From: Monosporascus cannonballus | Taxonomy: Eukaryota > Ascomycota > Sordariomycetes > Xylariales | NCBI GenBank assembly: GCA_004154925.1 | Contig: QJNS01000255.1 | Span: forward strand, 9,858-73,857 | Length of the DNA stretch: 64,000 bases | Reading direction: 5' to 3' | Shown here: positions 1-10,357 of the stretch, piece by piece | How positions within the stretch are numbered: the first letter of the stretch is position 1 | Layout of the letters: every line of letters begins with the position of its first letter | The notes under the pieces: generated by a model | The model's database searches: none | What the model was told of the DNA's origin: nothing | Seen by the model: the letters and a program-made list of their open reading frames with translations, nothing else | Program-made: the position numbers and the translations under genes

Positions 1-1544
1 TGAGCCCCCCCCCCCCCCCAAATCACAAGTAACCCAGTCCTGAAGATGGAAAGCTGAATTAGGCATGATGCAGGGTTTCAGACTGCAGGCTTTACTTGTG
101 CCTCAGAACTGACAGGAAGGACTACTGTTCAACCTTCCCCTATTGTCGACAGCATACGAACAGAATAGATGTGGGTTGATAGTGATGCTCCAATCTCGAC
201 TAGGCCTTCCGAGAAGCAAGACTACCCTTCTAGTCATCGTCTTGTCTCGGTATAGGAGACTCGGCTGTAGCATCCGCATGCCAGAGCCGGAGCCAGAGCA
301 CTTGAAGTGCTGCCATGGACCATGGGTGATTCATGCACCGAATTCCATCTCAGCAGATTCTGAGAGCTATTGATGTTCATGCCTATCTTCAACTGTATCT
401 ATCGGTTCGGGGACTGTTCGAACACATACACCAGCTATTTAAGCATACGTCAAATGAGCAGGAAGTCCAGTTCAGTTTCATTCCGCGGGGTCTTATGTAC
501 CTCTAGGGCTGGATGGGGTATTACTTGTGGCGTATGACTAGCAACGCCTTTAAGACCTTGATGCTGGGACTCAACTAATAAGCTTAGGAACACAACCTAC
601 TTGGTATAGAAACCTTACCTAAGATTCTATAACGCAAGCCAAGTTTCCTTCCAGGTGCCGTTTATTTTTTTTACCGTTCCTCACCTTTTAAGCTACTTTT
701 AGCCGGTTATTGGTTATTACCTAGTATCTAGAAGCAATAGGGGGTACTTTGTTAATAACATGGACAGCTAAACGAGATATCCGAGAAACTGGGGCAGTAT
801 TTACTTAATGTTACCAAGCCAGTCCGGGCAGTTCTCCACCTGCCCCGCTAAATTAACTATTCAACCCATTTATTCGGGACTGAGAGTACGAAGTATGACG
901 GCAGTCGTTGCACATTGTCCGCTAACCTTGGAAGAGAACAAGAGAACACGAGAACCGAAACAGCCTACGGTATTTGGCTGCCCCGGCTGCCACGGAGGAG
1001 TTCCTATCGCCTAGTCGCCGTAATCGGCGAAACTGCCGGGGCTTAATGGCTGTCTTTCGGAGTCTCGAACGACCTTCTGGCAATCCGCCGCCGTAAGGCA
1101 TTCGGGAAGGGCCACAAGATGGCAGCCTATACGGCTTCCGCCAAGGGGTTGATGCCAGGTTGCTTTGAGCGGAGATATATTCTACTTACATTGGGACTAA
1201 ATAGTGGAATCCACGATGATCAGCTTAAGCGTTGGCCCATATTCAACCCATTGCATTGTCAAGGCCATCTCCTATGTGTTTCGTCGGAGACGCTTTTGCG
1301 AAGTTCAGATACGTGAGGGAGATCCATAACGGCATAAGTGGATAAAACACTGCCATCAACTTGCCGCATTTACTTCATAGGTGATGGAGGGGTTACTACT
1401 GTCATTCGGATGCACAACATCAAATTAAGTTAGTTGACGTGTGCAGGGCAGTTCGAAGAGCTATAAAGAGTTGGATCTTATCTGCGTCTCGGAGAACCCG
1501 GCTGAGTACAATCGCCCCTTGACACGTCTTCTCCCAACTGTGAA
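1..1544. other. No supported gene; noncoding or decayed DNA
   Basis: Open frames here are short, lack family signatures and show no consistent splice structure. The stretch starts with a run of C (about positions 5-19). A possible degenerate terminal-inverted-repeat element at about 811-1041 is listed under findings. A perfect short palindrome (tcgccg-taat-cggcga, about 1014-1029) lies inside it. Otherwise nothing recognisable. Confidence 0.6.
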
Positions 1545-2602
1545 ATGGCGATATCACATTCGTTTCTTTCTCTACTCCTGTTGGCCTCGGTCTGGACAGG
1601 TTCCTGCGTCCTGGTAATCAATACCGCCAACTTTACCAACCTCAGATCAAGCAGTTGTGTGGTGGCCACGAGACCTGCGTTAACGGGACCATACCCCTGG
1701 ACTGTGACGGCGAACTTCTTTTAATGTGGTCCTCCCCGAACTGGCCGACCAGTCGGCCTTCACCGGTATCATCATGCGGATGACCGGGAATAACTACACG
1801 ATGTACATGATCTTCGCCAACGGCACCGCATCTCTTACCGGGCCATCCAGCATCTGGGGTAAATTGTTCGTCCCGGCTCATGATGCCGACGCGGAGAATG
1901 TGACCACCGTGCAATTCCTAACCCATGGTGGCACCTTAAACCACACGCACTGGGACATCGCCCCCGGATACAGCTACATGGACGCAGCGGTTCAAGCTGG
2001 TTACGCGACATTCTCATAAGATCGACTAGGTATCGGCTTCTCTGCCGATCCCGATGGTCTATCATCGCTTCCTGGGATCCAGAGCTTGTCGGAATAATCG
2101 ACCCGAAGCGCGTTGGTTCCTTATCCAACACATACTTCAGCCAGGGAACGAAGCAGGGGGTTCAGTTTCCCCTTTTCAATTACCCCTATTTCGAGACAAA
2201 GCGTAGGTGTACTCATGCTATTCCCACTATAGGACCCCGGGGCTCTGATGTCGACTAAAGTGGCCGTTCATTTTCTCAGTTCTCGAAATCGCCTTCGCAG
2301 ACCGGCAAACGACAACCGTGGGTGAGCTGATTACGACGGGTGAGATCAGCGGGCTGTCGCCAGACTTCACGGGACCGCTCCAGGTTGTGCTTGATTTCCA
2401 GGATTTCCCGTTCTGCAGCGGTGACTGCTCTTCCCTAGAAGACTAGGCTGCATCGGTATAGCCGAATCTCTATCCCAACCCCGGTGCCGACAGCGGCGAG
2501 AGTATGTTGATTCCGAATGCGGGCCAAAACTTGAACGCGCACCTCAATGCAGCTGAGATGTTCAGCCACATTATCTCCGTCTTACAACGCAATGACATCT
2601 AG
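1545..2602 (+). pseudogene. Decayed secreted alpha/beta-hydrolase gene
   Basis: The start at 1545 opens with a typical signal peptide (MAISHSF then a leucine-rich core). Homology to a fungal family of secreted alpha/beta-hydrolases then runs through changing frames: QLCGGHETCVNGTIP near 1651, a long open piece at 1726-2019 (DNVTTVQFLTHGGTLNHT-like, ending GYATFS), then YDRLGIGFSADPDG. Next come TTTVGELITTGEISGLSPDF near 2310, QVVLDFQDFPFCSGDC near 2380, and a C-terminus ending LQRNDI with stop TAG at 2600-2602. There are several frameshifts and in-frame stops. The middle, where the nucleophile elbow (GHSxG type) should be, is mostly missing between about 2065 and 2110. A 75-nt GT...AG segment near 2204-2278 may be a relic intron. 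The family assignment is from recalled sequence pattern; the loss of function is seen directly. Confidence 0.72.
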
Positions 2603-3335
2603 GTAATGGGCTACTGAACAAGCTACTCTAAACCTCCCTTTGGAGCTGCGGACAAACGGTTAATCGATGGAAGAAACGGCTAGTAAGGCGAAAGCTCTGC
2701 AGTGGCAGCAGTCTCCTATGCCGTGGACGTAGCCACGAAGATACGTTGACTCTCCTTGGGCATTGGCTGGGTATCTAAACAGCAGACCAGTGTATCGCTT
2801 GTTTGCGAGTCTTTAAACCTATTCCCATCTGACACGTAGCCGAGGGAACCAGGAGTTACGTTGATGCAGTTTCGCACGTGGTGTAACTGGGCGTGTAACG
2901 ACGGGAGCGAGTGTTTAAACCTCCAACCCTACCCTGTTTCGTATTCAATTTCTTGACTTTCATCTCTATCAAGCTGATTCTTGAATCTCGGTGACTAGGG
3001 GCGCCGACCAACCAGCCAGCTTGACACCCGATCCGAATTTGGTTAAGCTATGGATTCACTATAAAGAGCTCCTACAAGTTATTCACACTCGACAGTCGAA
3101 TGATCACCTCGACGCCTCAGCAAGCTGATTCAAAGATGCAGGATGAAGAGCTCTCTTACGTTCCGCGAGGCGAAGACCTCGAGAGTATTTCAGCGCGGAA
3201 GGAAGTCAGTCTCTCTGCCTTCCCCTCTCCTTTCTCTCCATTCACTCCATATTCTCGTACTCGACCCACCCGCATCGCGATACTCAAAGATACTCGACCG
3301 AAACGACTAGTCACTCGCTTGACCAGTTTCCCAAG
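2603..3335. other. Intergenic; probable promoter of the next gene
   Basis: No gene signature. A pyrimidine-rich tract (about 3208-3250, CTCTCTGCCTTCCCC-like) lies about 90-130 bp upstream of the start codon at 3336, as is common in promoters and 5' leaders of filamentous fungi. A longer frame opening at 3100 continues out of frame over the next gene and is treated as an artefact of its high GC. Confidence 0.4.
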
Positions 3336-4268
3336 ATGTCGCCTTCAGAGCGCCCCACCGACCCCGAGTCCGAGCCACTCGTCCCACAGGGCGACGCGCC
3401 CGCCGGTGACGCCGCGGAGGCGCGGCGTAACATCAACGCCTTCCGGGCGCTCTGGCAGAAGCTCTCGGACGTGTGGGAGGTTCTGCAGGAGCTCTGGCGG
3501 CTGGCGCCGGAGGGGTTCCTCGTCAGCAGGCCGATCGACCGGACGGGCGTGCGCCGCGCCTTCGGGGACCTGCGCGCGTACCTCGACGACCCGCGGCTCG
3601 CGGCGGCGCCGGGCGTCGACGCGGCCTACATCGGCCTCGCGCGGGAGCGGCTCGCCGTCGTGGCGCGGAAGACCGAGGGCCTGCTTGACATCCTCGACGC
3701 GCGCACCGGGAGCCTGACGCTGCCGCGCACCTCCAACGCCGTCTTCGGCTTGTTCCGCCGCCAGGTGCCCGACGGCCTCGACGTCGCGCTGCGCGCCGAG
3801 GAGAGGATCCTGCGCGAGCAGCTAGAGTCGCTGGACGGCGGCGGCGGCGGCGGATCGTCATTCTTGTCACCCCCCTCCTCCCCCACCTCCGCTTTCGTCG
3901 AGATCCCGAGCCCGGACAGGGGCAAGGACAAGGGAAAGGGCAAGGGCGCGGTCACGGGCGGCGATACATACGAGGCCGAGACCGAGGCCGACGCGGACAG
4001 GCGGGTTGCCCAGATGCGCGTTGCCGTAGAGGCGATGCTGAAGAATGTGCGCAAGGAGGTGGACGACGAGTCCAAGGAGACAGTCAAGGTCATCAACCAG
4101 CTCACGAAGCAGCGCTACACGCGGGTCGGCTTCGTCATCAGCGTCACGGCCGCCCTGTCTTCGGGCACCTTCGCCCTGATCTGCCGGCACTGGGCCAAGA
4201 AGGCGCAAGGCGCGGCGGGCGAGGCCAGCGCCGCCGCCGCCGCCATCGAACACTTACTGCAGGGCTGA
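3336..4268 (+). CDS. Unknown protein with one C-terminal transmembrane helix
   Basis: Single-exon frame of 310 residues; I do not recognise the family. The start has a good fungal context (cccaagATG) and follows a CT-rich tract. Residues 1-30 are acidic/proline-rich and likely disordered, and 35-165 are helical with two conserved-looking blocks (NINAFRALWQKLSDVWEVLQ at 32-51; GLFRRQVPDGLD around 138-149). Residues 167-175 are a Gly run encoded by GGC repeats, and 176-220 are a disordered linker rich in Ser, Pro, Lys and Glu. Residues 222-257 form a charged helix that could be a coiled coil. One hydrophobic helix (about 263-284, VGFVISVTAALSSGTFALIC) is followed by a basic, Ala-rich tail. The layout resembles a tail-anchored or single-pass membrane protein with the bulk in the cytosol (inference). 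GC is much higher than in the flanks, which creates long spurious frames on both strands. Confidence 0.6.
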   Translation: MSPSERPTDPESEPLVPQGDAPAGDAAEARRNINAFRALWQKLSDVWEVLQELWRLAPEGFLVSRPIDRTGVRRAFGDLRAYLDDPRLAAAPGVDAAYIGLARERLAVVARKTEGLLDILDARTGSLTLPRTSNAVFGLFRRQVPDGLDVALRAEERILREQLESLDGGGGGGSSFLSPPSSPTSAFVEIPSPDRGKDKGKGKGAVTGGDTYEAETEADADRRVAQMRVAVEAMLKNVRKEVDDESKETVKVINQLTKQRYTRVGFVISVTAALSSGTFALICRHWAKKAQGAAGEASAAAAAIEHLLQG

Positions 4269-4975
4269 GGACGGCTACACGGTGTGAGAGGAATGTGAGT
4301 CCGGGCATATGATTGCCAGTTCTCTGTGATTTATTCTGAGGCCATTTCAGGGAGGACGCAAGCGTTGTTTTACCGCAGCAATGTGGTGAGTGATCCAATT
4401 GTGAGGTTTTCTTGGCGGCGGTTATGCACCTGCAAACGCTCTAGCAGGCACACCGTTTCCTATGTACTTAGGCGGTTACCTTTTGGACCTGAGTAGGCTC
4501 TTTGTGGCACATATCGACTCCGGTTTCCACCCGAATTCTGCATCTAATTACCTAGAATTATGACTTCTGGCGAGTAGTATGCTATTTAAATAATGTGTGT
4601 CTACGACTAGATAGGTAATCACAATTGCCCAGAGCTGTCTTTCGCAGCAAGGGGAACTCAATCAATCGACTGCTCAACTCTCCGCTGGTAGTTGATATGT
4701 GCACACCTATACTGACATACATTAGCATAATCAAATGAAAGAACTCTCCAGCTCACTAATTATGCGCTCCACAACCCTTGTACTTATTCAAGGTCTTTCT
4801 CAGTCGCCCGCGTTGCCTAGCCGGGGTGTTCTTATTTCCATCGAAGCCTCCCCGCGTCGTGAGAGTGGCGAACTAGAACTGCCGGCAGGACTGAGTATCT
4901 GTCAATCCTCGAGGCTTGAAGACGGCATAACTTGGTTGAGACCCTTTGTCTGCGCATCGGCCCATCAATTCTGCC
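4269..4975. other. Intergenic between two convergent genes
   Basis: Separates the convergent genes ending at 4268 (+) and 4976 (-). It probably holds both 3' untranslated regions. A 95-codon frame at 4735-5022 has no recognisable motif and overlaps the end of the opposite-strand gene, so it is not called. Confidence 0.5.
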
Positions 4976-7564
4976 CTAGGATATCAGGTAAGCCTCATGG
5001 CTGGAATCTAGCAACTGCTTGAGCACACCGAGGAGTTTCATATCGCATGTGTCGCGAAACTTCTCAAAGTCCCTTTGAGCTTCGTCGAGAATGGCCCGTT
5101 CCTTCACCTGTCTGAAACTCGGGCTCTGAAAGTAGGTGGGGATGCCTTTCCGCGCCGAATTGTTGAAAGCTTCCAGTTGCTCAGAGGCTCGTTGCTTAAC
5201 CTCCGCGGCATGGATGTCAAGGGACGAAGAAACAGCTTGGATCTCATTTTCCGCCTTCTCCAGTGAAACTCTCCTTTTTTCGTCTTTCAACACGCGGCAC
5301 AATTGAATGGCGTTACCCACAGTCTCGATCACGTCCACTTCAATCGGACCCTCCGCTTCTTTGCAGACCCTGCGACATTTGCGAAGAAATTCAGGCATGG
5401 ATAAGCCGTGGTTTCCAACAGCTGCCTCCCTAGGTATAGAAATTTGAGCTCCAATCGCACCCCGTCCGTCGTCCTGGTGAATTATATCCGCCCAATCAAC
5501 GCTTGGGCACCAACATCTCAGCCAGTCAAATGCAGCCTCCTCAGCAACCTGTTGGATTGCAGTGGCTGAAAGGTCTAGGATTGTCTGTTTGACATGCCCT
5601 AGAGCCTTTTCTGGATTATCTTCGTAAAGGCTATCTAGAGATCTCCCAACAGCTTTCAACGGGAAAAGTTGTTGCCCCGAGAGTAGTTGTCGAGGTCTAG
5701 CTGGGCCTGTGTTGGACTTGTCAAAGAGCGCCCCGCTCTGTGGGATGTTTGGATCGCAGGCCAAAGAGCTGGCAGTTTGCTGAGCGTCACATTTGCTGGT
5801 GGCGCCGAATTGAAGTTGCCGCATAGGAAACATAGATGATGCTTGATTCGGCCTGCCATTAAAGGTGCCAGAGACTGATGGAGGGGGAATCTTCGTCCCT
5901 GGGGTTACCCCATGATTGTTCGAAAGCCTCACAGGTACGGGCGGAGCCTCAGGACTCCCGTGGTGGTTCGTTCTACCTAAATGGTCTGTAGGAGTAGGCG
6001 AGCATATATCGGTCCCCGTAACCATTCGCCGTCTTTGCTTGTCGTGAAATGCTCTCTCGGTCCATAGGCGATACACCAGCTTGATTGCTCTCTTTTCGCT
6101 CAAGCCTCCAAGGTACCTCTGTGATTTGCGGTGTTCTCGCACGATTTCGGCAACTACTCCACGATCCAACTCCTTGTGTAGATACGGCTTCATAAATGGG
6201 ATGGCTTCAAGACATACCCTGTGAAGTAACCTTCTTTGCCTCTCCGGCCTATTTTGATGTCTGAGGTTGGTAAAAAAAGAGGCGGTGCCTGATTCGCTTG
6301 CCAAGCTGTCTCGTCGTGCCATTAAATGGGAGCCAGACGGCTCTTGTGGTACTAAGTCTTCACGAGAAATATTCTCTACAACCTTTATTGGCGGAGACAA
6401 TGATTCGCGCTTCAATGAGCCGCCGTTACTTGCCATTTGTTGCCCCCCTATCCCCAAAATCCGGCGTCGTATAGCTGGATCATGGAACACCTTGGCTTTC
6501 CAGAGCCTGGTAACAGCCAGAGTGGCTTCCTCCCAAGATATGCTCTCGAGGAATGTCGGGGTCTCTAAGCATTGGAGAACCAATTGTGAGATCTTTGCCA
6601 CTGTCAGCACCTCATCTAGGTGAGGTTCAATGAATGGCCTGATGGCTAGATATATGTTGCGTTGTTTGAGTTCACGACTCTCCCTCTGGGCCGACTTGAG
6701 GATGATACGAGTAACTGCTTTCCGCCTATAGTTGAGAGGAGGAGCCAAGGGCCTCTGGCGAGACACGCCTGATGTGAAAACTCCGTCCTCCCAAAGTACA
6801 TGCAGTTTGGCGATCATGTTCTGATCATTCCATCCAGCTGCCCCGGTAGACCTTCCCTTGTATTCCGCATCTAAGCTGGCGAATAAGGCATGCATTGAAT
6901 CCTTGAGAGCTTCGAAGTTCTGCTGAACGATCTTAGCGATGTCTTCTTTAGACTGAAGGCCTCCAGGTATCCACTCCGTGAACGAGCGGAAAGTGTCAAA
7001 GCAGATCCTGTTCAAGACTGCTTTTCTACTTAAGGACATTTGGAAAGCTTTGGGCAGTTTCGCGTCTGTTAAAGCTCCGATGAATGTCTGGTGGGCCGAG
7101 CGGACGCTGAAAGCACCGAGAGTCCACAGCGTCCAGACGTGATATGCGACAGTGACGACTGGCATGGCACGTACAGCCTTCACAGCCGGAGATTCAACCC
7201 TGATCGTGTCTGCCCCTCTTCCTACCCAGAAGGACGCCTCCCCCACGCTGGTCTCTGACCAAATATGCGACAAAGTTTCTGCATGGTTCTCTTGGACCAG
7301 TCGATAAACGTCGAACTGTGACAATGGCCTGCTAGCGGCTGCTGCCAAATATGGATGGAAGAGGATATAGATGATCTTGTTGATGGCTTTCTGAGAAGGC
7401 TGTGTATAACTTTCAACGTCAAAGTTCCGCAGGAGACGGTCCTGAATTATAGGTGTGAGCCGAAACACCAGTTTCTTTGTGTCATTCCTGGGATGGAGGC
7501 TAGGGCCGGCTATCGGCCCGTTACCAGCCTGTGTAGCTTGACCATTCGTCTTCTTTTTGCCCAT
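4976..7564 (-). CDS. Unknown 862-residue protein with four degenerate helical repeats and a C-terminal coiled coil
   Basis: Uninterrupted frame on the minus strand, start ATG at 7564; no known family recognised. Four divergent copies of one unit are visible. Each has a basic/helical start, a P-F/Y-(I/M)-x-P-Y/H-L type segment, an I-x-x-(I/L)-V segment, and an A-x-K/x-L-x-x-L-W-x-x-x-(V/A)-F end. Approximate positions are 58-152 (ILFHPYL ... VWTLWTLGAF), 180-264 (FRSFTEWI ... LHVLWEDGVF), 300-362 (IRPFIEPHL ... VTRLWKAKVFHD) and 445-509 (IPFMKPYL ... LVYRLWTERAFHD). Residues 370-440 and 515-640 are low-complexity Ser/Pro/Asn-rich linkers. Residues 650-760 hold a Trp/Cys-containing segment (AFDWLRCWCPSVDWADII) and 755-850 are Glu/Lys/Arg-rich and likely coiled coil. 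The N-terminus MGKKKTNG is basic. The repeats suggest a helical scaffold or binding protein (inference); no catalytic motif is seen. Confidence 0.7.
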   Translation of the reverse strand: MGKKKTNGQATQAGNGPIAGPSLHPRNDTKKLVFRLTPIIQDRLLRNFDVESYTQPSQKAINKIIYILFHPYLAAAASRPLSQFDVYRLVQENHAETLSHIWSETSVGEASFWVGRGADTIRVESPAVKAVRAMPVVTVAYHVWTLWTLGAFSVRSAHQTFIGALTDAKLPKAFQMSLSRKAVLNRICFDTFRSFTEWIPGGLQSKEDIAKIVQQNFEALKDSMHALFASLDAEYKGRSTGAAGWNDQNMIAKLHVLWEDGVFTSGVSRQRPLAPPLNYRRKAVTRIILKSAQRESRELKQRNIYLAIRPFIEPHLDEVLTVAKISQLVLQCLETPTFLESISWEEATLAVTRLWKAKVFHDPAIRRRILGIGGQQMASNGGSLKRESLSPPIKVVENISREDLVPQEPSGSHLMARRDSLASESGTASFFTNLRHQNRPERQRRLLHRVCLEAIPFMKPYLHKELDRGVVAEIVREHRKSQRYLGGLSEKRAIKLVYRLWTERAFHDKQRRRMVTGTDICSPTPTDHLGRTNHHGSPEAPPVPVRLSNNHGVTPGTKIPPPSVSGTFNGRPNQASSMFPMRQLQFGATSKCDAQQTASSLACDPNIPQSGALFDKSNTGPARPRQLLSGQQLFPLKAVGRSLDSLYEDNPEKALGHVKQTILDLSATAIQQVAEEAAFDWLRCWCPSVDWADIIHQDDGRGAIGAQISIPREAAVGNHGLSMPEFLRKCRRVCKEAEGPIEVDVIETVGNAIQLCRVLKDEKRRVSLEKAENEIQAVSSSLDIHAAEVKQRASEQLEAFNNSARKGIPTYFQSPSFRQVKERAILDEAQRDFEKFRDTCDMKLLGVLKQLLDSSHEAYLIS

Positions 7565-8941
7565 GATGTCTGGGTTGCTTGTATGAGTGCGATGAAGTAC
7601 TGGAAATAACGGTTGCCGGCGTTGTCAAGCAGACCGACACGGGCGCAAGCAGCGGCGCGGGGGTTGCGTGATGGAATTGCAAGAAACAATCAGATGGTCG
7701 TTATAGGCCGTGGATGGTGACGGAGGCAGAAAGATATATTAAACTGAAGAGATGAGGTCAAGGGCAGAAATGAAGTGAAACCTGATTTGGAGTCGTGCAT
7801 AGTAGAAGATACCTAGGTACCTAGATAGGTAGCAGCATAGAGATGGTAGGAGGCACGAGACACGAGGCATGAAAATCACTGTGAAAGAAGTATTCTTGAC
7901 CAGTGTATGGCTCTTTCCTCTCTCTTGTTCTTCTTGCGAGAGAACCAATGGACATAGAAGAATGGAAGAGGTACCCGCCTAGGTAGGTGCTAGGAGGATC
8001 ACCTTCCTACTCCGCTGGGTAATTACATATGATTGCCTTTTGACAATACGCATTTTATTGAAGAAAGTAGCCGCTTTATAAACTCTTTATGAACTTATTA
8101 GTGATGATGTCTTGCATTTTGTGTTGTGGGAAACATAGGGTTGTCAGGCGACAGCCTTTGGCCGCTGCCTAGTAGGGACACTCACAGCTTCACTTGTCCT
8201 TGCCAGGTTCAAGTTGAGGGGCTTGACTTCTTGGTTCTCTACACCCTTCCAAAGCATTCTCCATGGCAACACGATACCTGTCACATTTTGGCATAGGGTT
8301 CCGAGTTTCTCAACCGATTCGGCATGACGAAAAGCATTCCATTCTATATGAGCTACTATCGACTGGAAGGAAATATCCCCGATTCGCTTTCGCCGGTATG
8401 GAGAACCTTGCAAGGTCCATAGAGCTTTCTACAACCAATATAGGTAAGATACCCCGAGAGATGATCTATCCACATGGACCTGGTTTCCATGTCAGTATCT
8501 AACATATCCGGGAGACGTCACGATACTGGAGGGGAAGCGATACGCGGGACATCTCTCCAAGTCTTACCACCAGATATCCAGTACAAATGAGGCACCACGC
8601 TATCTTCTTCTCGTTCAAGGCTATGGAGATGTCCAGATTCTGAGGATGCGGCATAACTCTACCCGAAGTACCATTCGGGAAGGCTCACATTCTAGCCCAA
8701 TCTAGTGTCCCCAAGTTTGTACCGCTTTCCCAGTGACAGGACAGCCTACTATCCAAGGGAGGGGTTTCTGAATAACCTACATAGGTAGCCATCGGTAACC
8801 TTAATGGACCGGCTAAGCAAGCCAAACCTGATCCTCGTCGATGACCGGTCGTAGACCGGGGATTCGGGAACCAGGCATGGCAATATACCCGATCGAACCA
8901 AGCAGCAATAGATGCTGCCACATCTAAATCCAACCACGCGA
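7565..8941. other. Intergenic with CCTAGGTA-type motifs and a possible coding remnant
   Basis: About 1.4 kb between two genes on the minus strand; the right part should hold the 3' region of the cyclotransferase gene and the left part the promoter of the 862-residue gene. Clustered TACCTAGGTACCTAG / CCTAGGTAGGTG motifs occur near 7811-7830 and 7977-7992, and an isolated ACATAGGTAG near 8780. Such motifs are common between genes in Sordariomycetes. An 89-codon minus-strand frame at 8144-8413 looks protein-like in composition but matches no family I know; it may be a fragment of a decayed gene. Confidence 0.45.
7811..7832. repeat. CCTAGGTA-type intergenic repeat cluster
   Basis: The sequence reads as overlapping TACCTAGGTACCTAG and ATAGGTAG units. 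A second, shorter copy lies at 7977-7992. This palindromic motif recurs between genes in many Sordariomycete genomes; its function is not known to me. Confidence 0.5.
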
Positions 8942-9538
8942 TTATGCTGGCTTGGTACCTCGAACTGCGGGGATAAATCGCCTCATCACCGCGTCAACAT
9001 ATGGCTTCGGTAAGTGCCAATCTTTCACGGCATCGTCGATGCCACGATTTATGCGACCTACATATTCAGGCGTTGGGTTTGAGGGGGACACGCGCCGGAA
9101 ATCGACATAGACCAAGGCCTTCACTCTCTCGCCGTCAGCTAAGCTTTCGCCCGTGAACTTGGTGGCTTCGAGATAGCATTTCTCGTAAGCCCACGGTACA
9201 CCCTCGTAAACGTCGAGCATGGCTTCATCCTCGGAATCTAGTTTGTATAAGACCCCATAGATACCGTGGTCAGCTGTAGAAACAGCACTGACAGGACCCT
9301 CCTGGGGTTGTAGGGGCTTCCGGTCAACCTGCACGATATTCGCATAACCTCGTTCATTGATGAGCCACATCCAACCAGGCAGGTGGGCTAGAGCAACCGG
9401 TGGAGAGTTTGGGCAACGGTATTGCATCTGGGTTGGAGAGAGATTAGAACCGTACGCGAAGTACAGGATCTCTTCAGTGGCCTTGTCACCCTTCTTGATA
9501 GCCTTGCCGCACTTCTTGGTTCCCATCTCCTTCCCCAA
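8942..9538 (-). CDS. Gamma-glutamylcyclotransferase-like protein
   Basis: 198-residue single-exon gene of the GGCT/BtrG-like fold. The family signature is clear: FAYGSNLS at residues 27-34 (the YGSNL substrate-binding loop), a following R/P-rich segment, INERGYANI at 60-68, and YEGVPWAYEK at 111-120. In that last block Glu112 fits the catalytic glutamate of human GGCT. The family releases 5-oxoproline from gamma-glutamyl amino acids or peptides, usually in the cytosol as part of glutathione or gamma-glutamyl-peptide turnover; the exact substrate cannot be fixed here. Length is usual for the family. The first ~22 residues (MGKEMGTKKCGKAIKKGDKA) are basic and not part of the fold, so translation could begin later, but no later Met precedes the YGSNL loop except Met5. 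It is divergent from the RdRP gene to the right, sharing an 819-bp upstream region. Confidence 0.88.
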   Translation of the reverse strand: MGKEMGTKKCGKAIKKGDKATEEILYFAYGSNLSPTQMQYRCPNSPPVALAHLPGWMWLINERGYANIVQVDRKPLQPQEGPVSAVSTADHGIYGVLYKLDSEDEAMLDVYEGVPWAYEKCYLEATKFTGESLADGERVKALVYVDFRRVSPSNPTPEYVGRINRGIDDAVKDWHLPKPYVDAVMRRFIPAVRGTKPA

Positions 9539-10357
9539 AAGCTCGATCTCTCCCGGAAGCTATTTGGTATGCTTATAAATTGCAACGGTTTCGCAAGAAG
9601 GGAGACACGCTATTATGTTGAGTGATGAGAAGGTAAGACAATATTTTCGATTAACATGCCTGGGGAGTGGCTTGACTGGAAAGAACAGTGACAGGCTGGT
9701 GGATAGAGTTTCCAAAAGATGGGTTGGTAATAAGCAACAGCGCTCTTAAAAAGTCCTTTTGGGCTCTCGAAGCAGTCCGAGAAGTGAGTCGACTCTCAAA
9801 AGGCACAAACAAACCTTTGATTAACGTTGCCTCATGATCCATTCAGAGAGGGTACTCGTGGCGCCGGGAAGATGCGCAGCCCAGCCACACAAGAAGATCA
9901 AGCGGAGATACCCCACAGTCCCAGGTATACCTCGCGACTGAGTTTTCGTCGTCGACTCAATCCAATCACGTTGCGCAGCGGCTGTCAGGCTTACCCACTA
10001 GTCGCGCGTCTCGTCGCGTCACGAAGTCACGACACCTGCTGCCCCTCCCTCCAACGTTCGCCCGGTCTTTTCCGTATCAGCGTATCAATTAATTGGCCTC
10101 ACACACCACCATCCTCTACTACCTTCGAGTCACCCCCTTAAAGTTGGTCAGCATACAGGGCCACTAGGCCTTGTGCATGACTTGTCTCAGACCCACCGTG
10201 TGGGCAGCGTGGGTTCGTGTACGATTTGCCTCTAGCCTGAGCCGGTATCAGATTAAGCTTTAGGCTAATGCTTAAGTTAGGGGCACACGCTGGGCTGCAC
10301 ACCTTAGTTGCTCTAAGCAGCCTAGGGATAGGGTGTAGTGGGGTTTAGCTGTGAGAC
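9539..10357. promoter_or_regulatory. Divergent upstream region of the cyclotransferase and RdRP genes
   Basis: 819 bp lie between the start codons at 9538 (-) and 10358 (+), so both promoters should be here. No strong TATA box or operator could be assigned by eye. A 104-codon plus-strand frame at 9827-10141 shows no family signature and is not called. Confidence 0.4.

Noticed and set aside
3473..4398. Several long frames on both strands overlapping the 3336-4268 gene
   Set aside because: High GC removes stop codons in all frames. The translations are Arg/Ala/Pro-rich low-complexity sequence with no motif.
9827..10141. 104-codon plus-strand frame upstream of the RdRP gene
   Set aside because: No domain signature; Arg/Ser/Pro-rich; it lies in the shared upstream region of two divergent genes.
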